The notes: generated from the sequence alone by a model not told the origin. Counted from the stretch's first letter, positions 1-9,042 are shown. The stretch: DNA of 64,000 nt from an uncultured Pedobacter sp. (GCF_946480185.1 NZ_CAMLIG010000002.1:62001-126000), one strand, 5' to 3'. Made by a program: numbers and translations.

Positions 1-137
1 TTCACAGCGACATTTGCCCTCGCAGTCAGATGATTTTCGGCTATTTTAGCAATGGATCTGTGCCCTGTAACTCCCCATGAAATTAACGAAAACGCTCCTA
101 AAACTGCTACAATAGGAAAAAGAAATTTTGACTTCAT
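1..137 (-). CDS. S1/P1 nuclease family protein, N-terminal part
   Basis: The first 45 codons of a gene that runs off the left edge. A hydrophobic signal peptide (about residues 1-20) is followed by W-G-V-T-G-H and then an I-A-x-I-A-x-x-x-L helix. In S1/P1 nucleases the mature N-terminal Trp and the His five residues later (W1 and H6 of P1) bind the zinc cluster, and both are present in the right spacing. The family consists of secreted zinc nucleases that cut single-stranded DNA or RNA and remove 3' phosphates. The rest of the gene is outside the window, so catalytic completeness cannot be judged. Confidence 0.75.
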   Translation of the reverse strand, partial: MKSKFLFPIVAVLGAFSLISWGVTGHRSIAKIAENHLTARANVAV

Positions 138-248
138 TTTTTAAAAAATTTAGAGATCAAATATAGATGATTAATTCAAAATAAAGGGATTCAAACTCTT
201 GTATCATTAATCTGACATTCTTAAAGTTCTTCTTAATACCCAAAATCT

Positions 249-256
249 TATCTTTA
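249..256 (+). promoter_or_regulatory. possible -7 promoter box for pruA
   Basis: TATCTTTA lies 18 bp before the pruA ATG and differs from the Bacteroidota -7 consensus TAnnTTTG at the last base. No convincing -33 TTTG is seen upstream, so this is tentative. Confidence 0.3.
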
Positions 257-274
257 GCATAAACAACCAAGGTT

Positions 275-1912
275 ATGCTAAAAGGATTTTTTAAAGTACC
301 TACGCCCAAAAATGAAGCGGTATTAACTTACGCTCCAGGAACAAGAGAAAGAGTATTGTTAAAACAGGCATTAGCCGAAGCAAAAAATAAGCAAGTGGAT
401 ATTCCTATGTATATCGGAGCTAGGGAAGTGACGACTGAAAACAAGAAACCTATTTCGCCTCCACACCAGCATCAACATATTTTAGGATATTTTAATTACG
501 GGGATAAAAACCATGTTAACGAGGCTATTTCCGCTGCGTTAATCGCGAAAGCTAATTGGGAGAATTTAGCATGGGAACAACGGGCATCTATATTTTTAAA
601 AGCAGCCGATTTAATAGCCAACAAATATCGTTACGAAATAAACGCTGCCACCATGTTGGGGCAATCAAAAAACGCTTATCAAGCAGAGATTGATTCGGCT
701 TGCGAGATGATCGATTTCTTACGTTTCAATGTGAGCTATATGGCTGAAATTTACGGTCAACAACCACCAATTTCGCCTGATGGCGTCTGGAACCGCTTAG
801 AACAACGTCCGCTTGAGGGATTTATATTTGCTTTAACGCCCTTCAATTTTACCGCTATTGCGGGAAATTTACCAACATCATGCGCTATGATGGGAAACGT
901 AGTCGTTTGGAAACCAGCAGATACCCAAGTTTATTCTGCAAATGTGCTGATGAAAGTTTTTAAAGAAGCCGGCGTTCCAGATGGTGTTATAAATTTAATT
1001 TATGCCGATGGACCTGAAGTTGGGGAAGTTATTTTCAACCACCCATCTTTTGCAGGCATACATTTTACAGGTTCAACAGCTGTTTTTCAGGAAATATGGA
1101 AAACCATTGGAAACAACATCCATAAGTACAAAACTTATCCCAGAATTGTTGGCGAAACCGGTGGAAAAGATTTCATTTTAGTGCATCCTTCTGCGGATTG
1201 GGAAGTTGCCTCAACCGGAATTGTACGTGGCGCATTTGAATATCAGGGACAGAAATGTTCCGCGGCATCACGTACTTACATCCCCAAATCTTTATGGCCA
1301 AAAATAAAAGAAAAAATGCTGGCAGATCTGTCTTCTTTTAAGATGGGCGGTGTGGAGGACTTTACAAACTTTATAAATGCTGTAATCGATGAAAAATCTT
1401 TTGATAAGCTAGCCAAATATATAGATCAGGCAAAAAAAGATAAAGATGTAGAAATTATTTGTGGCGGAAACCACGATAAATCTGTAGGTTATTTTATTGA
1501 ACCCACAATTATTGTTGCTAGTGACCCTAAATATACCACCATGTGCGAAGAGCTGTTTGGCCCGGTTTTGACTGTTTACGTTTATGAGGACAAAGATTTT
1601 GAAGCAACTTTAACGCTCGTGAACGAAACCTCAAATTATGCACTTACAGGTTCAATTTTCGCACAAGACCGCTATGCTATTGAACTTGCTTCCGTTACTT
1701 TAAAAAATGCTGTAGGCAATTTTTATATTAATGATAAATGTACGGGTGCCGTAGTAGGGCAACAGCCCTTTGGTGGCTCCAGAGGTTCAGGGACTAACGA
1801 TAAAGCTGGTTCAATGATTAATTTGTTGCGTTGGGTTTCGCCTAGGGCAATCAAAGAAACTTTTAATCCACCAACCGATTATAAGTATCCGTTTATGGAA
1901 GAGGACAGATGA
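275..1912 (+). CDS. pruA: L-glutamate gamma-semialdehyde dehydrogenase (P5C dehydrogenase)
   Basis: Aldehyde dehydrogenase that oxidises glutamate semialdehyde (from 1-pyrroline-5-carboxylate) to glutamate with NAD+, the second step of proline breakdown. The 545 residues fit the stand-alone PruA subfamily. The catalytic Cys328 sits in GQKCSAASR, the general base Glu294 in GETGGKD, and the conserved Asn in the TPFNFTAIAGNLP segment. The C-terminal GQQPFGGSRGSGTNDKAG block is typical of the subfamily. The start ATG follows an AAGG stretch. No proline dehydrogenase gene is adjacent, so the pathway partner lies elsewhere. A GATTGAAT-type repeat begins straight after the stop codon. Confidence 0.95.
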   Translation: MLKGFFKVPTPKNEAVLTYAPGTRERVLLKQALAEAKNKQVDIPMYIGAREVTTENKKPISPPHQHQHILGYFNYGDKNHVNEAISAALIAKANWENLAWEQRASIFLKAADLIANKYRYEINAATMLGQSKNAYQAEIDSACEMIDFLRFNVSYMAEIYGQQPPISPDGVWNRLEQRPLEGFIFALTPFNFTAIAGNLPTSCAMMGNVVVWKPADTQVYSANVLMKVFKEAGVPDGVINLIYADGPEVGEVIFNHPSFAGIHFTGSTAVFQEIWKTIGNNIHKYKTYPRIVGETGGKDFILVHPSADWEVASTGIVRGAFEYQGQKCSAASRTYIPKSLWPKIKEKMLADLSSFKMGGVEDFTNFINAVIDEKSFDKLAKYIDQAKKDKDVEIICGGNHDKSVGYFIEPTIIVASDPKYTTMCEELFGPVLTVYVYEDKDFEATLTLVNETSNYALTGSIFAQDRYAIELASVTLKNAVGNFYINDKCTGAVVGQQPFGGSRGSGTNDKAGSMINLLRWVSPRAIKETFNPPTDYKYPFMEEDR

Positions 1913-1980
1913 ACAATGATTGAATTTTGAAATATTGAATGTGAATTTTTGAAGGATTGAATGAGAGAAGGATTGAATAA
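1913..1980 (+). repeat. GATTGAAT-type degenerate intergenic repeat, copy 1
   Basis: Just behind the pruA stop the sequence cycles through GATTGAATTTTGAA, ATTGAATGTGAATTTT, GAAGGATTGAATGAGAGAA and GGATTGAAT. The same words in a similar order occur just behind truB (55150-55200). It reads as a dispersed, internally repetitive 3'-end element. Confidence 0.7.
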
Positions 1981-2117
1981 CTAAATAATGGAAAATTAAA
2001 TTTATTTTAAGAACCAACTCTAGTTCTTTACTCTTTCCTTTTACAGAAAATCAAAAAGAATAGCACAGTTTTTGAAAAACATAAAGCAACATCTAACAAA
2101 ACAAAAAACATTCTGAT

Positions 2118-2507
2118 ATGAAAACATTAAAAAAACACAGTTTAATAGTAGTTCCCTTATTAATTTTTATAGTGATGTCCTCGTTTCAGGCTACAAATCC
2201 GGATGCTATTATAGGAGTTTGGAAAGAAAAAGAAGGCACAAAAACCATCAAAATATATAAGGTGAAAGACAATTACTTTGGGAAAATCACTGAGAATTTA
2301 AGTAATGACGAAAACAAACTTCAACCAGGAACAGTAATTATGAAAGATTTCGTTTATGAAGATGAAGCCTGGAAAGGCACAATCGAAATCCCTACCCGAG
2401 ATTTAACTTTAAAAGGAAAAATCACGATGGAAAATCCAAACGAAATCACATCTGTTGCTTCTATTGCATTTATCGGGAAATCAAAAACATGGTTGAGGGT
2501 AAAATAG
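2118..2507 (+). CDS. DUF2147 domain protein, exported
   Basis: A 129-residue protein with a signal peptide (about residues 1-25, ending near SSFQA) and one DUF2147-like domain: I-I-G-V-W near residue 32, then a run of short beta strands with K-I-Y-K-V and Y-F-G-K-I. DUF2147 proteins are small periplasmic or cell-surface beta-rich proteins with no established reaction. The gene stands alone between pruA and the radical SAM gene. Its mature part is rich in Lys and Glu and has no Cys. Function unknown. Confidence 0.7.
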   Translation: MKTLKKHSLIVVPLLIFIVMSSFQATNPDAIIGVWKEKEGTKTIKIYKVKDNYFGKITENLSNDENKLQPGTVIMKDFVYEDEAWKGTIEIPTRDLTLKGKITMENPNEITSVASIAFIGKSKTWLRVK

Positions 2508-2536
2508 GCTTTTAGTTTATTAGCCATTGGTTTATT

Positions 2537-2564
2537 AGACTTATTTTACGGAAGGTCTTTTTTT
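2537..2564 (+). terminator. probable intrinsic terminator after the DUF2147 gene
   Basis: AGACTT and AAGGTCT can pair (one bulge) across a 9-base loop and are followed by a run of seven to nine T. The short, bulged stem makes it moderate evidence only. Confidence 0.45.
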
Positions 2565-2645
2565 ATTAAAATTCTAATACTTGCAAAATTCCTTCTTCAT
2601 CACGCTAAGCCTAATGAACTCCTATCTATATCCAACCTTTTTTGA

Positions 2646-2653
2646 TAAATTTG
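2646..2653 (+). promoter_or_regulatory. -7 promoter box TAAATTTG before the radical SAM gene
   Basis: A perfect TAnnTTTG match ends 7 bp before the TTG start at 2661. Transcription would therefore begin at or next to the start codon, implying a leaderless or nearly leaderless mRNA. No clear -33 box is visible. Confidence 0.4.
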
Positions 2654-2660
2654 CGACAGC

Positions 2661-4859
2661 TTGAAAGATATACTTTTAATTACGCCGCCATTTACACAAC
2701 TAAATACGCCATACCCCGCTACGGCTTATTTAAAAGGTTTTTTGAACACAAAAAACATCAGTTCTTACCATGCAGATTTAGGCATCGAAGTAATTATTGC
2801 TTTATTTAATAAAAACAGTTTAGCGGAAATTTTCGATTACGCTTCCAAAAATCAAAATACATTTTCGGAAAATATTCAACGTATTTACGCTTTAAAAGAC
2901 GATTACATCAAAACTGTTGATGATGTAATGCTTTTTTTGCAAGGCAAAAACCAAACGCTTGCCCGCCAAATTTGCAGTGATGATTTTTTACCGCAAGCTT
3001 CTCGATTTTCGCAATTAGATGATTTGGATTGGGCTTTCGGGAATATGGGAAACCAAGATAAAGCAAAACATTTAGCAACGCTCTATTTAGAAGATTTGTC
3101 TGATTTTTTAGTTGAATGCGTAGATGAAAACTTTGGCTTTAGCCGATATGCCGAGCGCTTGGGCAGAAGCGCCAATCAGTTTGATGAACTGTACGGTTTT
3201 CTTCAGCAAGCGCCAACTTATATTGATAAAATTACTTTAAAGCTTCTTAAAGATAAAATAGAAACACAGCAGCCAAAATTGCTTTGTGTTTCCGTTCCGT
3301 TTCCGGGAAACCTGTATAGCGCCTTCCGTTGCGCACAATTTATCAAACAAAATTACCCAAATATTAAAGTAAGCATGGGAGGCGGTTTTCCAAACACCGA
3401 GTTGCGGAGTTTAAAGGACATCCGGGTTTTTGAGTTTTTTGATTTTATCACCTTAGATGACGGCGAACTTCCTGTAGAAATTCTACATTCAAACATCATC
3501 GATCCCTCTAACAAAAACCCAAATCATAAAGCATATAAGCGTACGCTTCTGTTGGAAAACGGTGCAGTTTTTTACAACAACTTTTCACTAAGGCAAGACT
3601 ACAAACAGCTGGATATTGGCACCCCGGATTATTCAGATTTATTGCTGGATAAATACATTTCTGTAATTGAGATTGCCAACCCAATGCACAGCTTATGGAG
3701 TGACGGCCGATGGAATAAATTAACTATGGCGCATGGCTGCTATTGGGGGAAATGCACTTTTTGCGATATATCTTTAGATTACATTAAAAACTACGAACCC
3801 GTTGCCGCTGCTGTTTTGGTTGACCGTATGGAGCAGCAAATTGCACAAACTGGCGAAAAAGGTTTTCATTTTGTGGATGAAGCAGCACCACCGGCTTTAA
3901 TGCGTGAAGTGGCGCTGGAAATCATCAGGCGGAAACTAGTAGTTACCTGGTGGACAAACATCCGTTTCGAGAAAAGTTTCACCAAAGATTTATGTCTTCT
4001 GCTAAAAGCTTCTGGCTGTATTGCAGTTTCAGGAGGTCTAGAAGTTGCATCAGACCGATTGTTAAAGCTGATTGATAAAGGAGTTACGGTTGAGCAAGTA
4101 GCAAAAGTAAACCGCAATTTTACCGATGCTGGGATTATGGTACACGCCTACTTAATGTACGGCTATCCTACGCAAACCGTTCAAGAAACGGTGGATAGTT
4201 TAGAAATGGTGAGACAAATGTTTGAACTGGGCATTATGCAATCGGGTTTTTGGCACCAATTTGCGTTAACCGCTCACAGTCCGGTAGGTTTAAATCCCGG
4301 AGATTTTGGAATTATCCCCCACCAAAAAGAAATTGGTTTTGCCAATAACGATGTTGAGTTTAAAGATAAAACAGGCATTAACCACCAAAAATTCAGCGAA
4401 GGCTTAAGAAAATCATTATTCAATTATATGCATGGTATATGTTTTGAATTTCCTTTGCAAGACTGGTTCGATTTTAAAATCCCAAAACCGAATATTAAAC
4501 CGGATTTCATACAACAAACTTTAAAGATTGCCGATTTCACCGTTAAAGGAAACGCAAAAATAATTTGGCTAGGCATTACCCCGGATGCTCAATTATTCAC
4601 AAAATCAAAAAAAGGCCAAACGTGGGAATCTATTTCGCTCACTTTCCATCAGAAAAAAGAAAGTTTTACCATCAACTTGGATAAACGAAAAGGCGAATGG
4701 TTGCAGTCAACGCTAAAAGACCTTAATATTTCATCGGGAAGGCAAACTACATTTAATCAGCTAAAAGCCAATTTTGAAACTCATTTTCAAGACTTTGAAT
4801 TATTTTGGTTTAGCAAACCCATCCAACAATTGCGCAATAACGGGCTGCTAGCGGTTTAG
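2661..4859 (+). CDS. B12-binding-type radical SAM protein
   Basis: A 732-residue radical SAM enzyme. An N-terminal Rossmann-like region of the cobalamin-binding kind (LLITPPF at the start; a GGGFPN loop near residue 240) precedes the radical SAM core, whose cluster cysteines are C360, C365 and C368 in GCYWGKCTFCD. The spacing is CX4CX2C rather than the usual CX3CX2C. It recalls the longer-spaced CWWG...CTFC motif of RiPP-maturation radical SAM proteins, an analogy from memory. A HFVDEA strand and a GGLE-type segment follow in the core, then about 170 residues of unassigned C-terminal sequence. TTG is the start because the conserved N-terminal strand begins there. The substrate is unknown. A 26-codon ORF lies 102 bp downstream on the same strand. 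Confidence 0.8.
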   Translation: MKDILLITPPFTQLNTPYPATAYLKGFLNTKNISSYHADLGIEVIIALFNKNSLAEIFDYASKNQNTFSENIQRIYALKDDYIKTVDDVMLFLQGKNQTLARQICSDDFLPQASRFSQLDDLDWAFGNMGNQDKAKHLATLYLEDLSDFLVECVDENFGFSRYAERLGRSANQFDELYGFLQQAPTYIDKITLKLLKDKIETQQPKLLCVSVPFPGNLYSAFRCAQFIKQNYPNIKVSMGGGFPNTELRSLKDIRVFEFFDFITLDDGELPVEILHSNIIDPSNKNPNHKAYKRTLLLENGAVFYNNFSLRQDYKQLDIGTPDYSDLLLDKYISVIEIANPMHSLWSDGRWNKLTMAHGCYWGKCTFCDISLDYIKNYEPVAAAVLVDRMEQQIAQTGEKGFHFVDEAAPPALMREVALEIIRRKLVVTWWTNIRFEKSFTKDLCLLLKASGCIAVSGGLEVASDRLLKLIDKGVTVEQVAKVNRNFTDAGIMVHAYLMYGYPTQTVQETVDSLEMVRQMFELGIMQSGFWHQFALTAHSPVGLNPGDFGIIPHQKEIGFANNDVEFKDKTGINHQKFSEGLRKSLFNYMHGICFEFPLQDWFDFKIPKPNIKPDFIQQTLKIADFTVKGNAKIIWLGITPDAQLFTKSKKGQTWESISLTFHQKKESFTINLDKRKGEWLQSTLKDLNISSGRQTTFNQLKANFETHFQDFELFWFSKPIQQLRNNGLLAV

Positions 4860-4915
4860 CATGTGCTCTTTAAAAACATATTTGAAATTTTCTCGTTATA
4901 ATTAAAGAATAATAT

Positions 4916-4923
4916 TACCTTTG
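4916..4923 (+). promoter_or_regulatory. -7 promoter box TACCTTTG before a micro-ORF
   Basis: A perfect TAnnTTTG element lies 38 bp upstream of the ATG at 4962, followed by an A-rich leader of the kind usual in Bacteroidota. A TTTG exists at 4881-4884, but the 31-bp spacing is too long for a standard -33 box. Confidence 0.45.
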
Positions 4924-4961
4924 CACCACCAAAAGAAAAACATTAATCAAAAACGATCATT

Positions 4962-5042
4962 ATGAAAGTTGTTAAAGAATTCATTAAAATACTACCCGGA
5001 TTTATAAAATTCGTTTATAAAAAAGGAATTCGCCCAGTATAG
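4962..5042 (+). CDS. 26-residue cationic peptide, unannotated micro-ORF
   Basis: An ATG-TAG ORF of 26 codons, strongly basic: seven Lys and one Arg against one Glu. Hydrophobic Val, Ile, Phe and Leu alternate with Lys, and two Pro residues are present (LPGF in the middle, RPV at the end). The first half could form an amphipathic helix. A TACCTTTG promoter box and an A-rich leader precede it. It follows the radical SAM gene by 102 bp on the same strand. It could be a small membrane-active peptide, a peptide substrate of the radical SAM enzyme, or a chance ORF. No Cys, Ser or Thr is present, so thioether or lanthionine chemistry is excluded. Confidence 0.4.
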   Translation: MKVVKEFIKILPGFIKFVYKKGIRPV

Positions 5043-5088
5043 GTTGACCCAAATTTTAACTTCTCGCTTTTCTATTGATTCCGAAGAT

Positions 5089-7698
5089 TTAATCCAATTT
5101 AGAAGCTAAAGCCACTGGCTTCTTATATTTTTTTACATTGCCGTTTAAATCATAAATTTCAAAATAAATAATATAAATTCCAGTTTTTGCTTTGGAATTG
5201 TGTTCATCCATGCCGTCCCATATCCATTGACCTTCTGCATTTAGCGTTTCATTGCTAACTAGCTTTTTCATCAATCGGCCTTGGTCGTTATAAATGGTCA
5301 CATTTGCTATTTTACCCGGCGCTATAAATTTGTATTGGATGCGTAATATATCTTCAAAACCGTCATTGTCCGGAGAAAAAGTTTGAACAGGCAAAGATAT
5401 TTCCTCCACAGCATTTGCTAAATTCTCTAAATATTGGGAATTTTTATCGCCGGGAGTAGCGTATCCAGCTACCGCAGTGGCTGATCTGAAATTCCCAGTA
5501 GCATTTGTTGATTCAGTAAAACTGCTTCTTTCTAAAGAGATCCCTTCAACATCTCTTAACAGCGCAAAATGCATGCTTTTATCATAGTTCAACTGATCTA
5601 ACCTCGCCGTGTCTTTTAAAATCACTACCTTCCCCTTATCATCAGCATAGACGGGAAATGAACTTAATTTTATAAAATTATTGGGGTTAGAAGTATAGTA
5701 CTGCGACTTCACGGAATCCGGATTGCTGGTAATAACCCAGTAACTTTTAGGCTGAAACAAAATAGTATTTACACTCACTGCTTTTATACTTATAACCGAA
5801 TCTTTAGTGGAGGCAATCGTCGCTATTTTGAGATCTTTTAAATCCAAAATTTTATGCGAAGCATTATATACTTCTACAAAATCAACCCCGCCAGCTTTAG
5901 GATTAAATAGCACTTCGTTAATTAAAATATCACCTTTAACAATTAAACCGGGATACACAAAACTCAAGGTTTGGCTTGTCAATAAATTACTTCCGCAATC
6001 TGCTAAACCATCTACCGTAACATTATAAGTTTGGTTTCTGTTTAATTTTTGGCTGTATTTAAGTTCAACGTTTAGAAACGCAGGCCCTATTGGCATTACC
6101 GAAGCAGGACTTCCAACACCATTATTTACCGTATAATGAGAAGGCAGAGTTGCCTGCAAACTATCCAAACCTTGGTTAAACATTAAGCTTAAAGTTACGC
6201 TGTCCTTTAAACTCACACTCAACAGTTTTAAAGGTTCGGTAGTTTTATTGCTCAGATAAATTGAATTTTGTTCGCCGGGCGTTCCTCCGGTAATGTCTTT
6301 ACTCGCCGAGTAATTTTGCGACGGTCTACATACGGATAATGGATCTATCAGCTCTAAACTCCAGCCACCCGTTTTCTTCACGTCATCTTTATACCAACTA
6401 TCGCTATAACTAACTTCAGAAATAGTTATTCCATTTTGGTTTACAAGTTTCAGATTATCGGATGGGTTATTTAACGAAGGCCAAGGCGAAAGTCCAAGTA
6501 CTTTCCCATATTTCTTAAATTCCAAAGTATCTGTTTTCGCACATAAAACAATATACTGGTTTGCTTTTATGCTGTCGCCTGTAAAGGTATAGGTTGTTGT
6601 TCCGTCGCTATATTTAAATCCGCTTAAAGCTATATCTTCAGCGGTTCTGTTCCAGAGCTCAACAAATTCAACCGAAGGCAAATCAACCTGAGGTGATGGA
6701 TCTGCAAAAATCTCATTAATTACAACATCATTAAAAACAGCTGTATATGGTTTTTTATACGTAAAATCCTTGTTTTGACTTGTCGCCACATTACCTTTTA
6801 AATCCTTAATGCTGTTTACTTGAACAGTATAGTTTCCAGTGTTTAATTGCGATGCTAAATCCAGCGTAACTATAGAGCCATTTACCCTTACATTTGTTGG
6901 CTGTATATTTCCGGGCGTAATAGTATAATGGCTCATTAAAGAAGCATCGCTAACATCAACAGGTTCATCAAAATTTAAAACAATTGCTTTGCCATCTGCG
7001 GAACTAGCTTTAACAAAAACTGGAGGCGTGGTATCCAAAACAATATCTTTCACCACAACATTATCAAAAAAGTGCTTTTGAATAAATGAGGCGGTTGACT
7101 GCTGAATGTAAAATCCGAAAGCGACGGTTGTGGTAAAGGAATTGTCAGCAACACTTCCCTCTTTGTAAAAAGAATTCCCAGTGCCGGTACTGTCCCGCTC
7201 CAAACTAAAAGCGCCATTACTTTCTCTCGTAACTCTAAATTTAAAATTATTGTTAGAACTGCTCGCCACAGAACCATCTCTGCCATCAATCAATTTCACG
7301 CTCGAACTCAGCGCCCCGCTTCTTTTGTATAATGAAACTTCGTCGGGCGTATCCCCCATTCTCACAAAATAACCGTTGATACTTGCACTTTTTAAATCGG
7401 CAGTATTACTTACAAGGTATATATCTACATAATTTGTTCCGGATGTTGCAAATTTAAGGTTAACATCAAATTCCCAGCCGCAACTTAAAGCTTTGGAATT
7501 AGCCGTAGAAATATAAAAATTGGAACTCAAAGTAGTAGAGTTTGATTGTAGTTGCCCATTGTTTACCACGAAGTTTGTGGCTACATCTGGTTGCCAAACT
7601 GGGTTTTGAGTAAAATCTCCGTCATTAAAGTCATCGTTGACTTGACAAAATGCAACATTTGCTATAAACAGGCTGAAAAACAGTAAAAACTTTCCCAT
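5089..7698 (-). CDS. secreted multidomain protein with two lamin-tail domains
   Basis: An 869-residue exported protein; the signal peptide is residues 1-18, ending ANVAFCQ. Visible order: an N-terminal lectin-like or laminin-G-like beta domain (about 20-220); an Ig-like domain of the Big_5 sort starting DTTPPVF (about 225-320); a lamin-tail domain opening VVINEIFADPSP with FVELWN (about 325-460); a second Ig-like domain (about 490-590); a second lamin-tail domain opening ILINEVLFNP with FVEVYN (about 595-720); and a C-terminal FlgD-like or CHU_C-like domain starting SPDNDGFED with WDG and GIYI. Such proteins are displayed on, or secreted across, the outer membrane. The C-terminal domain may serve for export by type IX secretion. 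The ligand is unknown. Confidence 0.8.
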   Translation of the reverse strand: MGKFLLFFSLFIANVAFCQVNDDFNDGDFTQNPVWQPDVATNFVVNNGQLQSNSTTLSSNFYISTANSKALSCGWEFDVNLKFATSGTNYVDIYLVSNTADLKSASINGYFVRMGDTPDEVSLYKRSGALSSSVKLIDGRDGSVASSSNNNFKFRVTRESNGAFSLERDSTGTGNSFYKEGSVADNSFTTTVAFGFYIQQSTASFIQKHFFDNVVVKDIVLDTTPPVFVKASSADGKAIVLNFDEPVDVSDASLMSHYTITPGNIQPTNVRVNGSIVTLDLASQLNTGNYTVQVNSIKDLKGNVATSQNKDFTYKKPYTAVFNDVVINEIFADPSPQVDLPSVEFVELWNRTAEDIALSGFKYSDGTTTYTFTGDSIKANQYIVLCAKTDTLEFKKYGKVLGLSPWPSLNNPSDNLKLVNQNGITISEVSYSDSWYKDDVKKTGGWSLELIDPLSVCRPSQNYSASKDITGGTPGEQNSIYLSNKTTEPLKLLSVSLKDSVTLSLMFNQGLDSLQATLPSHYTVNNGVGSPASVMPIGPAFLNVELKYSQKLNRNQTYNVTVDGLADCGSNLLTSQTLSFVYPGLIVKGDILINEVLFNPKAGGVDFVEVYNASHKILDLKDLKIATIASTKDSVISIKAVSVNTILFQPKSYWVITSNPDSVKSQYYTSNPNNFIKLSSFPVYADDKGKVVILKDTARLDQLNYDKSMHFALLRDVEGISLERSSFTESTNATGNFRSATAVAGYATPGDKNSQYLENLANAVEEISLPVQTFSPDNDGFEDILRIQYKFIAPGKIANVTIYNDQGRLMKKLVSNETLNAEGQWIWDGMDEHNSKAKTGIYIIYFEIYDLNGNVKKYKKPVALASKLD

Positions 7699-7760
7699 AT
7701 TTGCGGCATTAAACTAAACACAATATATTAATAATTAATTATTTAAATTAAATCAAAAAC

Positions 7761-8756
7761 ATGAAAGTTGCAGTTGTAGGCGCAACCGGCCTTGTTGGTA
7801 CGGTAATGTTAAAAGTTTTGGCAGAGCGCAATTTCCCGGTTACAGAATTAATTCCAGTTGCTTCAGAAAAAAGCAAGGGCAAAGAAATTGATTTTAAGGG
7901 AAAAAAGTACAAAGTTGTAACTGTTGATGAAGCTATAGCAATGCGCCCGGATGTGGCTTTGTTCTCTGCCGGTGGCGGAACTTCTACCGAGCAAGCACCA
8001 AAATTTGCTGCTGTTGGCACTACTGTAATCGATAATTCTTCTGCCTGGAGAATGGATCCTTCTAAAAAATTAGTGGTTCCAGAAGTTAATGCAAACGTAT
8101 TAACAGCCGAAGATAAAATTATTGCGAATCCAAACTGTTCTACCATACAAATGGTGGTAGCTTTAAAACCCTTGCATGACCAATATAAAATCAAACGAGT
8201 GGTGGTTTCAACCTACCAATCGGTAACTGGTACTGGCGTAAAAGCTGTAGATCAGTTAATGAACGAGCGTAAAGGCATTATGGACGGACCTATGGCTTAT
8301 GCTTATCCAATTGATTTAAACGTAATTCCTCAGATTGATGTTTTCCAAGATAACGGATACACCAAAGAGGAAATGAAAATGATTTTGGAGACTAAGAAAA
8401 TTATGGGCGATGAAAGCATTGCTGTTACCGCAACTACCGTTCGTATCCCAGTAATGGGCGGTCACTCAGAAGCTTTAAACATTGAGTTTGAGAACGATTT
8501 TGACTTAGCTAAAGTACGTGAGCTTTTGGCAGCAACTAGCGGTGTAATTGTAGTTGATGACCCAGCTAACGCGAAATACCCAATGCCAAAAGATGCGCAT
8601 GAAAAAGATGAGGTTTTTGTAGGTCGTATCCGCAGAGATGAGTCACAGGCAAATACATTAAATATGTGGTGCGTTGCTGATAACTTGAGAAAAGGTGCCG
8701 CTACAAATGCCGTACAAATTGCAGAATACTTGTTAAGCAAGAATTTAATCGGTTAA
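7761..8756 (+). CDS. asd: aspartate-semialdehyde dehydrogenase
   Basis: Reduces aspartyl-4-phosphate to aspartate semialdehyde with NADPH, the branch point to lysine/diaminopimelate, threonine and methionine. The 331 residues match the family. A Rossmann GATGLVG motif is at residues 8-14, the catalytic Cys126 in NPNCSTIQ, Arg228 in VRIPV and His235 in GGHSE. The gene is transcribed alone, divergent from the lamin-tail gene, and ends before a terminator at 8874. A-rich sequence rather than a Shine-Dalgarno site precedes the ATG. Confidence 0.96.
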   Translation: MKVAVVGATGLVGTVMLKVLAERNFPVTELIPVASEKSKGKEIDFKGKKYKVVTVDEAIAMRPDVALFSAGGGTSTEQAPKFAAVGTTVIDNSSAWRMDPSKKLVVPEVNANVLTAEDKIIANPNCSTIQMVVALKPLHDQYKIKRVVVSTYQSVTGTGVKAVDQLMNERKGIMDGPMAYAYPIDLNVIPQIDVFQDNGYTKEEMKMILETKKIMGDESIAVTATTVRIPVMGGHSEALNIEFENDFDLAKVRELLAATSGVIVVDDPANAKYPMPKDAHEKDEVFVGRIRRDESQANTLNMWCVADNLRKGAATNAVQIAEYLLSKNLIG

Positions 8757-8762
8757 AACGAT

Positions 8763-8858
8763 TTAGGGGTTTCCCCGAATAAAAATTGGAGTCGAGCTTT
8801 CCATTACAATCTTTTTGCGAAAAACAAAAAGGATTCTCATTGCAATCCCTAACGCAAA
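8763..8858 (+). repeat. dispersed intergenic repeat ending CAATCCCTAACGCAAA, copy 1
   Basis: This stretch shares its ordered blocks with 33697-33808: a TTCCCCG block, a G(A/G)GCTTT(C/A)CATT block and the identical 16-mer CAATCCCTAACGCAAA at 8843-8858. The middle differs in length. The rest of the gap (8902-9037) holds AGAGACGCTGCGC and GATATTCCGAATGAGTCCC, which look like remnants of another dispersed element, and no gene. Confidence 0.6.
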
Positions 8859-8873
8859 AGTATATTAAATAAG

Positions 8874-8901
8874 AAGCTTTCTGAAAACAGGAAGCTTTTT
8901 T
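8874..8901 (+). terminator. intrinsic terminator after asd
   Basis: AAGCTTTCTG and CAGGAAGCTT pair (one G-U) over an AAAA loop and run into six T. Confidence 0.8.
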
Positions 8902-9042
8902 ATGTCATGATTTTATTAAGAGTCAGAGACTCTTTTTCATTTGTCAATCCGAAGAGACGCTGCGCTTAACTCTCCGAACAGTGTAAGGATATTCCGAATG
9001 AGTCCCTGCTTTTTAAGTTAACCCAATTCCTCTTTTTTTGAT

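Noticed and set aside
4861..4905. 14-codon ORF directly behind the radical SAM stop
   Set aside because: Too short and without its own promoter or leader; no composition signal. The 26-codon ORF at 4962 is the better candidate.
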